Shown here: piece by piece, positions 9,122 through 16,941 of the stretch | How the letters are laid out: each line of letters opens with the position of its first letter | How positions within the stretch are numbered: position 1 is the stretch's first letter | Made by a program: the position numbers and the translations under genes | The notes under the pieces: generated by a model | Seen by the model: only the letters and a program-made list of their open reading frames with translations | Databases searched by the model: none | Told to the model about the DNA's origin: nothing | Assembly: GCA_963842125.1 (NCBI GenBank) | Contig: CAWJFE010000001.1 | Span: 1,426,001-1,490,000, forward strand | Direction of reading: 5' to 3' | From: CAWCWK01 sp963842125 | GTDB lineage: Bacteria > Pseudomonadota > Alphaproteobacteria > Rhizobiales > CAWCWK01 | Length of the DNA stretch: 64,000 bases

Positions 9122-9682
9122 TTGCAGATATCATCGATTTCCGACGCCACCTGGCGCCGCATTCGCGCGCGCTACGAGGGCAGAGACCTCTCCGTCGACG
9201 CGATCGCATCGGCGGAGGGCATAACGACAGCGCGCCTCTATAGGCGGGCCAGGTCGGAAGGCTGGGCAAGGCGTCGAGGCCAACCGACGGAGACGGCACG
9301 ACGACTTGGCGAGGCGAACTGGCGAGCGCGCGTATCAGTGCGGCTCATGGACCTCTCCGATCAGATGAGCGCAGCGATGATCGCCGCCGATCGGGTGAAT
9401 GGAACGGGGGAGAGACGTGATGACGACATCGACCTCGACGACGGCACCGGAGCGGCAGGCTTCGACGGAATCGAACGACGGATCAAGGCGCTCCAGTCCC
9501 TCGTCCGCATCGTCCAGACGATCGACAAGCTCGTCGGTGGCAATGACGTCGGTGGCAAGGACGTCGGTGGCAAGGACGCTTGGCCGGGTTCGCGCGAAGC
9601 AGCCGAGCCCGCCGACGACCAGCTCGACATCCTGCGCCGGGAACTTGAACGCCGACTTGATCGCGCGGTGGCGACCGGGTGA
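9122..9682 (+). CDS. GTA small terminase-like protein (gp1 position)
   Basis: First gene of the gene transfer agent cluster, 186 residues, directly upstream of the large terminase. The N-terminal 60 residues form a helix-turn-helix-like segment (SISDATWRRIRARYEG, then SVDAIASAEGITTARLYRRA). This fits the DNA-recognition domain of the atypical GTA small terminase, which in Rhodobacter helps package nonspecific host DNA. The centre is acidic (DDDIDLDDGTG) and the C-terminal part is helical with a low-complexity VGGKD repeat. The only plausible start is a TTG at 9122, so translation may be weak. Its 3' end lies just before the large-terminase start. Confidence 0.75.
   Translation: MQISSISDATWRRIRARYEGRDLSVDAIASAEGITTARLYRRARSEGWARRRGQPTETARRLGEANWRARVSVRLMDLSDQMSAAMIAADRVNGTGERRDDDIDLDDGTGAAGFDGIERRIKALQSLVRIVQTIDKLVGGNDVGGKDVGGKDAWPGSREAAEPADDQLDILRRELERRLDRAVATG
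9533..9577 (+). repeat. 15-bp tandem repeat inside the gp1 gene (three copies)
   Basis: Three head-to-tail copies of GTCGGTGGCAAGGAC at 9533-9547, 9548-9562 and 9563-9577; the first differs by one base (T for G). In frame it encodes VGGND-VGGKD-VGGKD. Copy number could vary by slippage without breaking the frame. Confidence 0.9.
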
Positions 9683-9701
9683 CCGGATCGACCCGGAGAA
9701 G

Positions 9702-10973
9702 ATGGACGGCGACGAGATCGTCGACCGGCTCGACTGGCTGAACTGGGGAAGCCATCCGCAGGTGCCGCCCGATGGCGACTGGCGGACCTGGCTCTTCATG
9801 GGCGGGCGCGGTGCGGGCAAGACCAGGGCCGGTGCCGAATGGGTGAACGGCCTGGCGCTCGGCGCACCCTTCGCCTGCCCGCCCGACGCCGATGGCGTCT
9901 CGCACCCCTGCGGGCGGATCGCGCTCGTGGCGGAGACGATGGCGGACGCGCGCGAGGTGATGCTGGAGGGCGAATCGGGTCTTCTCAATATCCATTCCGG
10001 ACCGCTGCCGCGTTATGAGGCCTCGCGTCGCCGGGTCGTCTGGCCGAACGGATCGATCGCGCAGCTCTTCTCGGCCGAGGATCCCGAAAGCCTGCGTGGA
10101 CCGCAATTCGGCGCCGCTTGGTGCGATGAGGTCGGCAAGTGGCGACGCGCCGAAGAGGTATGGGACATGCTCCAGTTCGGACTTCGACTGGGCGAGCGCC
10201 CCCGAACCCTCGTGACGACCACGCCCCGCGCCGTTCCGCTGATCAGAACGCTGCTGGCCGACGAGGGCACGTGGTTGACGCGGGCGGCGACGAACGACAA
10301 TGCGAAGCATCTCTCGCCCGCCTTTCTGAAGGCCGTGGAGGCGCGCTATGCCGGCACGCGCCTGGGGCGGCAGGAGCTCGATGGCGAGCTGATCGAGGAT
10401 CGCGAGGACGGTCTCTTCAGCCGCGAGACGATCGAGGCCGGCCGGCTGGACGGCGAGCTGCCGGCGATGCGCCGGATCGTCGTCGCGGTCGATCCGCCGG
10501 CCTCGTCCGGCGCGAAGGCGGATGCCTGCGGCATCGTCGCGGCCGGCGTGGCGGAGGACGGTACGTTCTACGTACTGCACGACGCGACCGTGACGCGCGC
10601 CACGCCGCAGGTATGGGCGGACCGTGCGACCAGGCTCTATCGCGACATAGACGCGTCCGCGCTCATCGCGGAGGTCAATCAGGGCGGCGAGATGGTCGCG
10701 GCCGTCATCGCGCAGTCCGACGCGGGCATCCCGGTGAAGATGGTGCGGGCGACCCGCGGCAAGTGGTTGCGCGCCGAACCCGTGGCGCTTCTCTACGAGA
10801 AGGGGCGCGTGCGGCATGCCGAACGCATGCCGCAGCTCGAAGACGAGATGTGCGCCTTCGGGCCCGACGGCCTCGCCAACGGGCGCAGCCCCGATCGGCT
10901 CGACGCGCTCGTCTGGGCCCTGACCGCCCTGATGGAAACACGCCGCGCCGAGCCGCGCGTGCGCCCGCTCTGA
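9702..10973 (+). CDS. GTA large terminase subunit (gp2, DNA packaging ATPase/nuclease)
   Basis: DNA packaging motor of 423 residues. Walker A is GGRGAGKTRAGAEW near residue 34 and Walker B AAWCDEVGKW near residue 143. The RNase-H-like nuclease domain has Asp-containing blocks VAVDPPASSGAKADACG, AEVNQGGEM and DRLDALVWAL. In GTAs this headful nuclease packages random host DNA. The reading frame stays open for about 300 bases upstream across gp1, but that part is Ser/Thr/Arg-rich shadow sequence. I chose the ATG at 9702 (preceded by GGAGAAG, 19 bases after the gp1 stop); TTG codons at 9645 and 9657 are possible alternatives. Confidence 0.92.
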   Translation: MDGDEIVDRLDWLNWGSHPQVPPDGDWRTWLFMGGRGAGKTRAGAEWVNGLALGAPFACPPDADGVSHPCGRIALVAETMADAREVMLEGESGLLNIHSGPLPRYEASRRRVVWPNGSIAQLFSAEDPESLRGPQFGAAWCDEVGKWRRAEEVWDMLQFGLRLGERPRTLVTTTPRAVPLIRTLLADEGTWLTRAATNDNAKHLSPAFLKAVEARYAGTRLGRQELDGELIEDREDGLFSRETIEAGRLDGELPAMRRIVVAVDPPASSGAKADACGIVAAGVAEDGTFYVLHDATVTRATPQVWADRATRLYRDIDASALIAEVNQGGEMVAAVIAQSDAGIPVKMVRATRGKWLRAEPVALLYEKGRVRHAERMPQLEDEMCAFGPDGLANGRSPDRLDALVWALTALMETRRAEPRVRPL

Positions 10974-11014
10974 CGACGCGCGCTGTCTGACGCCACGACA
11001 CAAAGGACATGACG

Positions 11015-12220
11015 ATGCCGAACCTGATCGACCGCCTGCTCGGCGGCCGCACCCTCGATGCTGGGCGGACTGATCACGCTGCGCCCGAGACCAAGCGGTC
11101 CGCACCCGCCCCGCTCATCGCGTTGAGCGGCGGCGGGCAGGCCGTCTGGACGGGGCGGGACTATGCCGGGCTGGCGCGCGAGGGGTTTCAGAAGAACCCG
11201 ATCGTCTACCGCTGCATCCGGATGGTCTCGGAAGCCGCGGCGAGCGTGCCGTGGCTGATCTACGAGGGCGAGGACGAGGTCGAGGAGCATCCGATCCTCG
11301 ATCTTCTGGGTCGGCCCAATGGGATGGAGGACGGCGCGAGCTTCTTCGAGACGGTGTTCGGTCACCTGCAGGTTTCGGGCAATGCCTATCTGGAGGCCTG
11401 CTCGGTGGACGGCATCGTGCGCGAGTTGCACGCCCTGCGTCCCGACCGGATGCAGGTCGTGCCAGGGCCGGACGGCTGGCCCGAGGGCTACGAATACCGG
11501 GTCGGGGCCGATCGGATCGCGTTCGATCAGACGGGAGAGGGCGTGTCGCCGATCCTTCATCTGAAGCTCTTCCACGCGCTCGACGACCACTATGGCCTCT
11601 CGCCCTTGGAAGCGGCCGCGCAAAGCCTTGACCTCCACAACGCGGCGTCCGGCTGGAACAAGGCGTTGCTCGACAATGCGGCGCGGCCCTCGGGCGCGCT
11701 CGTCTACACGGGGCCTGAGGGGCAGGGCCTCAGCAAGGAGCAGCATGCGCGGCTGAAGGAGGACCTGGAGGAGAGCTTCCAGGGAGCGATGAATGCCGGC
11801 CGGCCGCTCCTTCTCGAAGGCGGTCTCGACTGGAAGGCGCTCTCGATGAGCCCGAAGGAGATGGACTTTCAGGAAGCTCGCAACGGCGCCGCGCGCGATA
11901 TCGCGCTCGCCTTCGGCGTGCCGCCCATGCTGCTCGGCATTCCGGGCGACAACACTTACGCGAACTATCAGGAGGCCAACCGCGCGCTCTGGCGCCAGAC
12001 GGTGGTGCCGCTGGTCAACCGCACGGCGAAGGCGTTGACGCGCTGGCTCGCACCGGGCGAGCCGCGCCTTCGCATCGGCTTCGACCTCGATGCCGTCGAC
12101 GCCCTCAACCACGAGCGCGAGGCCATCTGGTCCCGCATCGAGGCCGCGAGCTTCCTCACCGAGAACGAGAAGCGCGCCGCTGTGGGCTACGGCCCGAAAC
12201 CCCCAGAAGAACAACGATAA
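11015..12220 (+). CDS. GTA/HK97-family portal protein (gp3)
   Basis: Portal vertex subunit of 401 residues that forms the dodecameric DNA gate between capsid and tail. Typical HK97 portal blocks are FQKNPIVYRCIRMVSEAAAS near residue 54, LDLLGRPNGMEDGASFFE, and FGVPPMLLGIPGDNTYANYQEA near residue 302, followed by the C-terminal helix. AAAGGA lies 7 bases before the ATG at 11015, so that start is preferred over the ATG at 11009, which is only 1 base from it. The gene follows the terminase by about 40 bases and precedes two small genes. Confidence 0.93.
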   Translation: MPNLIDRLLGGRTLDAGRTDHAAPETKRSAPAPLIALSGGGQAVWTGRDYAGLAREGFQKNPIVYRCIRMVSEAAASVPWLIYEGEDEVEEHPILDLLGRPNGMEDGASFFETVFGHLQVSGNAYLEACSVDGIVRELHALRPDRMQVVPGPDGWPEGYEYRVGADRIAFDQTGEGVSPILHLKLFHALDDHYGLSPLEAAAQSLDLHNAASGWNKALLDNAARPSGALVYTGPEGQGLSKEQHARLKEDLEESFQGAMNAGRPLLLEGGLDWKALSMSPKEMDFQEARNGAARDIALAFGVPPMLLGIPGDNTYANYQEANRALWRQTVVPLVNRTAKALTRWLAPGEPRLRIGFDLDAVDALNHEREAIWSRIEAASFLTENEKRAAVGYGPKPPEEQR

Positions 12221-12232
12221 AAGGGGAATCGA

Positions 12233-12439
12233 ATGGATGAGGCACTCAAGACGTTCAGCGAGCGGGGCGACCTGACGCATGTCGCGCTCTTCCTGTGGGC
12301 CAGCGGCGCATCGAGCCTGCTGGTGTGGAGCATGAAACAACTGGCTTCCGTGAACGAGCGCTTCTCGCGCTTCACGTCCGAGATCGCGCGCTTCAATCGC
12401 CTCGTCGGCGGAGAGCTGCGCGCGGCGCGGCACAGTTGA
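12233..12439 (+). CDS. Small GTA-associated membrane-type protein (gp3.5 position)
   Basis: A 68-residue protein between portal and protease, where RcGTA-like clusters commonly carry a short unnamed gene. It has one predicted hydrophobic helix (VALFLWASGASSLLVWSM, about residues 17-34) followed by an amphipathic helix with phenylalanines and arginines (NERFSRFTSEIARFNRLV). The ATG lies 12 bases after the portal stop and is preceded by AAAAGGGGAATCG. The function is unknown; a membrane-associated or head-assembly accessory role is possible. Confidence 0.75.
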   Translation: MDEALKTFSERGDLTHVALFLWASGASSLLVWSMKQLASVNERFSRFTSEIARFNRLVGGELRAARHS

Positions 12440-12452
12440 GGGAGGGCGCAGA

Positions 12453-12581
12453 ATGATCCTGCTGAAAGCCATGTTCATCCTCGTTCCCGCCATCGTGAAG
12501 CGGGCGAGGCCGATGACGGACGAAGACTGGGAGCGCGTCTTCATCGAATTCCGACACGTATTGGAGACCCGCCTTGCCTGA
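12453..12581 (+). CDS. Tiny GTA-cluster ORF (42 residues) overlapping the protease start
   Basis: A short reading frame: the ATG at 12453 follows GAGGGAGGGCGCAGA, a strong ribosome binding site, and the stop at 12579-12581 overlaps the TTG start of the prohead protease by 8 bases. The product begins MILLKAMFILVPAIVKRA (a short hydrophobic segment) and ends with an acidic to amphipathic helix (DEDWERVFIEFRHVLETRL). The spacing and the overlap suggest translational coupling that would help the weak TTG start of the protease. I do not recognise the protein. Confidence 0.6.
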   Translation: MILLKAMFILVPAIVKRARPMTDEDWERVFIEFRHVLETRLA

Positions 12582-13254
12582 TCTGCCAACCCCATCCGAC
12601 CGCCCCGACCTCGAGGCCAAGTTCAACCGGATCGCGCTCGAGGACATCGCTGAGGACGGATCGTTCGAGGGCTATGCGAGCCTCTTCGGCGTGCCCGACC
12701 AGGGCGGCGACGTCGTCGAGGCCGGCGCCTTCGCACGAAGCCTCGCGAAGCGGGGCGCCAATCACATCCGCCTTCTCTTCCAGCACGATCCGGCCGAGCC
12801 CATCGGCGTGTGGGCCGCGGTGCGAGAGGACGAGAAGGGCCTCTTCGTGCGGGGCCGGCTGATGTCGGAGGTCTCGCGCGGGGCCGAGGTGCTGGCCCTG
12901 ATGCGGGCCGGTGCCGTCGATGGCCTCTCGATCGGATATCGGACCGTCCGCTCCCGCCGCGATGCCGCGCGGGGACTGCGGGTCCTGACCGAGGTCGACC
13001 TCTGGGAGGTCTCGGTCGTCACGTTTCCCATGCTGCCGGACGCGCGCGTTTCCTCCGTGAAATCGCGTCCCTCCACGGCACGGGATCTCGAACGCTGGCT
13101 CACGCGGGATGCTGGGCTCAGCCGGGCGGACGCCTCGGCTCTCTTGAGCGGAGGCTGGAAGGCGGTGCGTGCCAGACGGGATGTCGGCACTCACCACGAC
13201 CCCGCCCCCACGCTCGCCGCCATCCGGCGCGCGACGCAACTGATGGCTCGTTAG
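12574..13254 (+). CDS. GTA prohead maturation protease (gp4, HK97/S78 family)
   Basis: Serine protease of 226 residues that trims the capsid protein during head assembly. The N-terminal beta strand SFEGYASLFGVPDQGGDVVEAGAF leads to the catalytic His in LLFQHDPAEPIGVW (about residue 68) and the catalytic Ser in DGLSIGYRT (about residue 115), followed by WEVSVVTFPML. The C-terminal 60 residues are a variable extension. The start is TTG at 12574, with GGAG 7 bases upstream; no in-frame ATG precedes the domain. It ends 8 bases before the capsid gene. Confidence 0.92.
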   Translation: MPDLPTPSDRPDLEAKFNRIALEDIAEDGSFEGYASLFGVPDQGGDVVEAGAFARSLAKRGANHIRLLFQHDPAEPIGVWAAVREDEKGLFVRGRLMSEVSRGAEVLALMRAGAVDGLSIGYRTVRSRRDAARGLRVLTEVDLWEVSVVTFPMLPDARVSSVKSRPSTARDLERWLTRDAGLSRADASALLSGGWKAVRARRDVGTHHDPAPTLAAIRRATQLMAR

Positions 13255-13262
13255 GAGAACAA

Positions 13263-14546
13263 ATGAGCAACTACGAGACGAAAGACGGCCAGAACCTCGC
13301 CATGCAGACGGTTCCCGCCGTCTCCGCCACGCCGGGCCTCGGCTATGAGGTCGCCGAGGCGTTCGACGGCTTCATGTCCGCCTTCGAGAGCTTCAAGCAG
13401 GCCAATGACGAGCGCCTGAAGCAGATCGAGACGCGGGTCGGCGCCGATGTCATCACGACCGAGAAGGTCGAGCGCATCAACATGGCGCTCGACGAGCAGA
13501 AGCGCCTCTTGGACGGCTTCTCGCTGAAGTCGCAGCGCCCGCGCCTTTCCGGCTCCGCGCGCCGCTCGCCCTTCGGTCAAGAGCACAAGTCGGCATTTGC
13601 CCACTACGTTCGCTCCGGCGAAGCGGGCGGTCTGCGCCGGCTGGAAGAGAAGGCGCTTCAGGTCGGTTCCGGCCCCGACGGTGGCTATCTCGTGCCATCC
13701 GAGACCGAGGCCGAGATCAACCGCCGTCTGGCCGAGATCTCGCCCATTCGCGGCATTGCCACGGTGCGCCAGGTCAACGGTGCCGTTCTCAAGAAGCCCT
13801 TCGCCAAGGGTGGACCAGCCGTCGGCTGGGTCGGCGAGATCGACGCCCGCGTCGAGAGCCAGGCTCCGATTCTCGACGAGATGAGCTTCCCGACCATGGA
13901 GCTCTACGCGATGCCGGCCGCGACGCAGACGCTGCTCGACGATGGTGCCATCGACGTCGACCAGTGGATCGCCGAGGAGGTCGAGGTCGCCTTCGCCGAA
14001 CAGGAGGGCCGAGCCTTCGTGATCGGCGACGGGGTGAACCAGCCCAAGGGCTTCCTCTCCTACGCGACCAACCCGGTCGGCACCGCCGCCTATGGCGAGA
14101 TCGAGACGGTCGCGACCGGCGTGTCGGGCGGCTTCGATCCGACGGGTGCGGGCGATGCGCTGGTCGATCTCGTCTACGCGCTGCGCTCCGGCTATCGCCA
14201 GAACGGCCGCTTCGTGATGAGCCGTCGCACCCAGGCCGAGGTGCGCAAACTGAAGGACGCCCAGGGCAACTACCTCTGGCGCCCGGCCATGAACCCGGAC
14301 GAGACGCCGAGCTTGATGGGCTTCGCCGTCACCGAGGCCGAGGACATGCCGGACATCTCGGCCGGCAGCCACTCGATCGCCTTCGGCGACTTCGGGCGCG
14401 GCTACCTCGTCGTCGATCGCACGGGCGTTCGCGTGCTGCGCGACCCCTACTCCTCCAAGCCCTTCGTCCTCTTCTACACGACGAAGCGTGTCGGCGGCGG
14501 CGTGCAGGACTTCGACGCGATCAAGCTTCTGGAGTTCGATGCGTAG
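13263..14546 (+). CDS. GTA major capsid protein (gp5, HK97 fold)
   Basis: Capsid subunit of 427 residues. The N-terminal 100 or so residues are a helical delta/scaffold-like domain (SAFESFKQANDERLKQIETR) that the upstream protease would remove. The HK97 core starts near EEKALQVGSGPDGGYLVPSE, a signature of the HK97 capsid family, and ends in KRVGGGVQDFDAIKLLEFDA. The ATG at 13263 has TAGGAGAAC 5-10 bases upstream. The frame is open far upstream across the protease, but this is overlap with no stop, not a fusion. A hairpin lies shortly after the stop. Confidence 0.95.
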   Translation: MSNYETKDGQNLAMQTVPAVSATPGLGYEVAEAFDGFMSAFESFKQANDERLKQIETRVGADVITTEKVERINMALDEQKRLLDGFSLKSQRPRLSGSARRSPFGQEHKSAFAHYVRSGEAGGLRRLEEKALQVGSGPDGGYLVPSETEAEINRRLAEISPIRGIATVRQVNGAVLKKPFAKGGPAVGWVGEIDARVESQAPILDEMSFPTMELYAMPAATQTLLDDGAIDVDQWIAEEVEVAFAEQEGRAFVIGDGVNQPKGFLSYATNPVGTAAYGEIETVATGVSGGFDPTGAGDALVDLVYALRSGYRQNGRFVMSRRTQAEVRKLKDAQGNYLWRPAMNPDETPSLMGFAVTEAEDMPDISAGSHSIAFGDFGRGYLVVDRTGVRVLRDPYSSKPFVLFYTTKRVGGGVQDFDAIKLLEFDA

Positions 14547-14577
14547 CCATCGTCGCTAGTCACGACACGAGACAGGA

Positions 14578-14597
14578 CCGGGGCGCCAACGCCCCGG
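14578..14597 (+). terminator. Perfect 8-bp GC hairpin after the capsid gene
   Basis: CCGGGGCG, loop CCAA, then CGCCCCGG: a perfect 8-bp stem with a 4-base loop, 32 bases after the capsid stop, in a 158-base gap that is the longest within the GTA structural genes. There is no T-run after it, so it may be a partial terminator or a 3' stabiliser that raises capsid mRNA relative to the downstream tail genes. That role is inferred. Confidence 0.6.
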
Positions 14598-14704
14598 CCG
14601 GCCGCCCTCGAGGCGCAATCAAGGAGACGCCGTCAACCGGCGCACAGACCGCGACGGACCCAATAGAGGACCGGGCGGGCGAACACTCATATGGGGACAG
14701 GTTC

Positions 14705-15256
14705 ATGAGCGCGATCATGATTTCCGAACCGGCCGTCGAGCCGGTGACGCTCGGCGATGCCAAGGACTACCTGCGCGTAGACGGCGCCGACAGCGACAAT
14801 GGATTGGAGCGTCTGATTGCAGCCGCCCGCACCTGCGTGGAGGGCATGACGCGGCGTGCTCTCGTCTCACAGGTCTGGCGCTATCTGACGCCCGCTCCGA
14901 AGAACGCCCGCATCACCGTGCCGGGCTCGCCGCTGCGCCAGATCCTGGCCGTGCGCCTCTTCGGCCCGCAAGGCAGCGTGACGACGCTCGATCCGCAGGA
15001 CTACGTGGTCTCGATGGGCACGCCCGCGACGATCCACCTCCGAGACACGCTGAGCGATACGACCGGCGCCGAGGTCGACGCCGAGATCGGCTACGGCCCC
15101 GCCGCATCCGACGTGCCGGCCGACCTGCGTCAGGCCGTCCTGCAACTCGTCGCCCACTGGTTCGAGCGGCGCGAGCCCGTCACCGCCGGCACGTTCTCGC
15201 AAGTGCCGATGACCGTCTCCCACACGACCGCGCCTTACCGCGTCGTCGGCCTTTGA
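14705..15256 (+). CDS. GTA head-tail connector protein (gp6-like adaptor)
   Basis: Adaptor of 183 residues that extends the portal toward the tail. The opening EPAVEPVTLGDAKDYLRVDGADSD is typical of the phage gp6/gp15-type connector family (helical bundle, often annotated phiE125 gp8 or head-tail connector). The middle is a beta-rich insert (RITVPGSPLRQILAVRLFG), and the end has AVLQLVAHWFERREP. The ATG at 14705 is the first start in frame that leaves the conserved N-terminus intact. It ends 12 bases before gp7. Confidence 0.88.
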   Translation: MSAIMISEPAVEPVTLGDAKDYLRVDGADSDNGLERLIAAARTCVEGMTRRALVSQVWRYLTPAPKNARITVPGSPLRQILAVRLFGPQGSVTTLDPQDYVVSMGTPATIHLRDTLSDTTGAEVDAEIGYGPAASDVPADLRQAVLQLVAHWFERREPVTAGTFSQVPMTVSHTTAPYRVVGL

Positions 15257-15268
15257 GGGGACGTGGCG

Positions 15269-15601
15269 ATGAAGACCATCGGAGAAATCGGCGCGCTGCG
15301 CCGGCGGGTCGCGATCGAGGAGATGACGCTGGTGCCGGACGGCACGGGCGGCTTCGAGAGCGGCTGGACGACGATCGCGGAGACCTGGGCGGCCTTCGCC
15401 CCCATCGGCGCGTCGGAGGCCTATGACGAGGGGCTCGTGACGTCCCGCACCACGCACAAGGTCCTGGTGCGCTATCGCCAGGACATCCACCCCTCGATGC
15501 GGATCGTCGCCGGATCGCGGACCTATGAGGTGCTCGCCATCGTCGATCCCGACGACCGGCGCGCGCGGCTTCAACTCTATGTCGAAGAGGCCCGGACGTG
15601 A
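15269..15601 (+). CDS. GTA phage head closure protein (gp7)
   Basis: A 110-residue stopper/head-tail joining protein that closes the connector after packaging. The family signature is the N-terminal IGALRRRVAIEEM, then the central GGFESGWTTIAETWAAFAPI and the late MRIVAGSRTYEVLAIVDPD. The ATG at 15269 is 8 bases from GAGGGG and is preferred to the GTG at 15263, which is only 2 bases from it. Its stop overlaps the GTG of a small arginine-rich gene (GTGA). Confidence 0.88.
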   Translation: MKTIGEIGALRRRVAIEEMTLVPDGTGGFESGWTTIAETWAAFAPIGASEAYDEGLVTSRTTHKVLVRYRQDIHPSMRIVAGSRTYEVLAIVDPDDRRARLQLYVEEART

Positions 15602-15792
15602 GGATGGCCGTGCGCCAGACCGGCGTCGTCGATCTCGTTCGGCGGATCGTCGGCCGGGTGGAGGCGGAGCCGATCGCGCCCCCGCTGCCACGCCACCGCC
15701 CCTTCGAGCGGACGGCCCGGCGCGTGCGCCGCTCCAGCGTGCCGCGCGTCTCGAGGCGCAGGCTCGGCTCCATCCAAGGAGGTATTCGATGA
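15598..15792 (+). CDS. Small arginine-rich GTA protein, coupled to both neighbours
   Basis: A 64-residue frame joined to gp7 by a GTGA overlap and to gp8 by an ATGA overlap. A perfect AAGGAGG for gp8 lies inside its 3' end. About 17 of 64 residues are arginine (RTARRVRRSSVPRVSRRR), so it would be strongly basic; a short helix VVDLVRRIVGRVEAE is the only structured-looking part. An ATG at 15604 is an alternative start. It may be a minor virion or DNA-binding protein, or merely a coupling ORF; arginine-rich frames also arise by chance in GC-rich DNA, so I am only moderately sure. Confidence 0.55.
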   Translation: MRMAVRQTGVVDLVRRIVGRVEAEPIAPPLPRHRPFERTARRVRRSSVPRVSRRRLGSIQGGIR

Positions 15793-16193
15793 CGGCATCA
15801 CTCGATCTGCAGGCCGCGCTCCACGAGGCGTTCGTCACCGACGGCACGCTGCTGATCCTGCTCGGCGGCCCGCACGTCTATGACGGCCCGCCGCCGCGCA
15901 CCCGCTATCCCTTCGTCACCTTCGGCGATGCCGTCGTCACGGACTATGGCGGAACCGATGCCGAAGCCTTCGAGCACCGCATCGAGCTCCACGCCTGGAC
16001 GCGGACCGGCGGCCAGAGCGACGCCAATGCGATCGCCGACGCACTTCGAGACGCCATCGCAAGCGTTCCCGAGACGCTCGGCGACCATCGCCTCGCCAAC
16101 GTTCACGTAGGCGCCACCCGCGCGGTGCGGCTGCGTGACGGCATCACGGTGCGGGCCACGCTCGATGTGCGCGCCGTCACCGAACCCCAATAA
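15789..16193 (+). CDS. GTA tail terminator-like protein (gp8, DUF3168)
   Basis: A 134-residue DUF3168 protein expected to cap the tail tube at its head-proximal end. Family features are the start LDLQAALHEAF, the PRTRYPFVTFGDAV segment near residue 36, the EHRIELHAWTR strand, and a C-terminal RLRDGITVRATLDVRAV strand. AAGGAGG lies upstream of the ATG at 15789, which overlaps the stop of the small arginine-rich gene. The major tail gene follows after 22 bases. Confidence 0.9.
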   Translation: MTASLDLQAALHEAFVTDGTLLILLGGPHVYDGPPPRTRYPFVTFGDAVVTDYGGTDAEAFEHRIELHAWTRTGGQSDANAIADALRDAIASVPETLGDHRLANVHVGATRAVRLRDGITVRATLDVRAVTEPQ

Positions 16194-16215
16194 TCCAGAT
16201 CGACGGAGACTCACC

Positions 16216-16623
16216 ATGGGTGCTCAACCAGGCCGCGACCTCCTGCTCAAGATCGCAGAGGGCGGCAGCTTCACGACGGTGGCGGGCCTGCGCGCCCGCC
16301 AGATCAGCTTCAATGCCTCGACGGTCGACGTCACGCACGCCGAGAGCGCAGGCCAGTGGCGCGAACTCCTCAGCTCGGCCGGCGTGCGGCGCGCGGCCGT
16401 GACGGGCAGCGGCGTCTTCCGCGACGCCTCGTCCGACGCACGCATCCGCCAGGCCTTCTTCGACGCCGAGATGCCGGCCTTCCAGATCGTCATTCCTGAT
16501 TTCGGCACGGTCGAAGGTCCGTTCCAGATCTCCAGCTTCGAGTTGTCCGGCAGCCATGAAGGCGAGGTCACGTTCGAGATCGCACTCGAATCCGCCGGCG
16601 CCATTACCTTTACGGGAGCCTAG
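16216..16623 (+). CDS. GTA major tail tube protein (gp9, TP901-1 family)
   Basis: Tail tube subunit of 135 residues. It starts MGAQPGRDLLLKIA with the family block TVAGLRARQISFNASTVDVT, and has GVRRAAVTGSGVFRD in the middle and a C-terminal EGEVTFEIALESAGAITF strand. Tube subunits stack into hexameric rings to form the short GTA tail. The ATG at 16216 is preceded by a GGAGAC ribosome binding site. Next comes gp10 after 3 bases. Confidence 0.92.
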   Translation: MGAQPGRDLLLKIAEGGSFTTVAGLRARQISFNASTVDVTHAESAGQWRELLSSAGVRRAAVTGSGVFRDASSDARIRQAFFDAEMPAFQIVIPDFGTVEGPFQISSFELSGSHEGEVTFEIALESAGAITFTGA

Positions 16624-16626
16624 GTC

Positions 16627-16941
16627 ATGGCCAACCGACATCGCGGCGAGGTCGCGACGATGATCGGCGGCGAGCGCCGAACGCTTTGCCTCACGCTTGG
16701 CGCCTTGGCCGATCTCGAGGATCGGCTCGGTGCCAGCGACGTCGGCGCCCTCGCCGAACGGCTGGGTTCCGGTCGACTCTCTGCCCGGGACATCACGGCC
16801 ATCCTCGCCGCCGGTCTGCGCGGCGGCGGCGCGGCGGTGACGGACGAGGATGTCGCCGCGATGGCGCTCGACGGGGGCGCGCTCAGCGCCGCCCTGGCGG
16901 TGACGGAGCTTCTCGAGGCGACGTTCGGTGCTCCGGCATGA
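16627..16941 (+). CDS. Gene transfer agent family protein (gp10, tail assembly chaperone-like)
   Basis: A 104-residue member of the GTA-specific gp10 family. The hallmarks are HRGEVATMIGGERRTLCLTLGALADLEDRLG at the N-terminus and the C-terminal alpha-helical AVTELLEATFG. In tailed phages this position holds the tail assembly chaperone that coats the tape measure; the same role is assumed here. The stop overlaps the start of the next small gene by 4 bases (ATGA). Confidence 0.9.
   Translation: MANRHRGEVATMIGGERRTLCLTLGALADLEDRLGASDVGALAERLGSGRLSARDITAILAAGLRGGGAAVTDEDVAAMALDGGALSAALAVTELLEATFGAPA

Noticed and set aside
9533..9577. CRISPR-like repeat
   Set aside because: Units are directly adjacent with no spacers and lie in a coding frame.
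9399..9701. Upstream extension of the terminase large subunit frame
   Set aside because: It overlaps gp1 almost entirely and reads as Ser/Thr/Arg-rich shadow sequence; the conserved protein begins near the GGAGAAG-ATG at 9702.
12810..13262. Fusion of protease and capsid suggested by an open frame
   Set aside because: The frame is out of phase with the protease, and the capsid has its own ATG and ribosome binding site at 13263.
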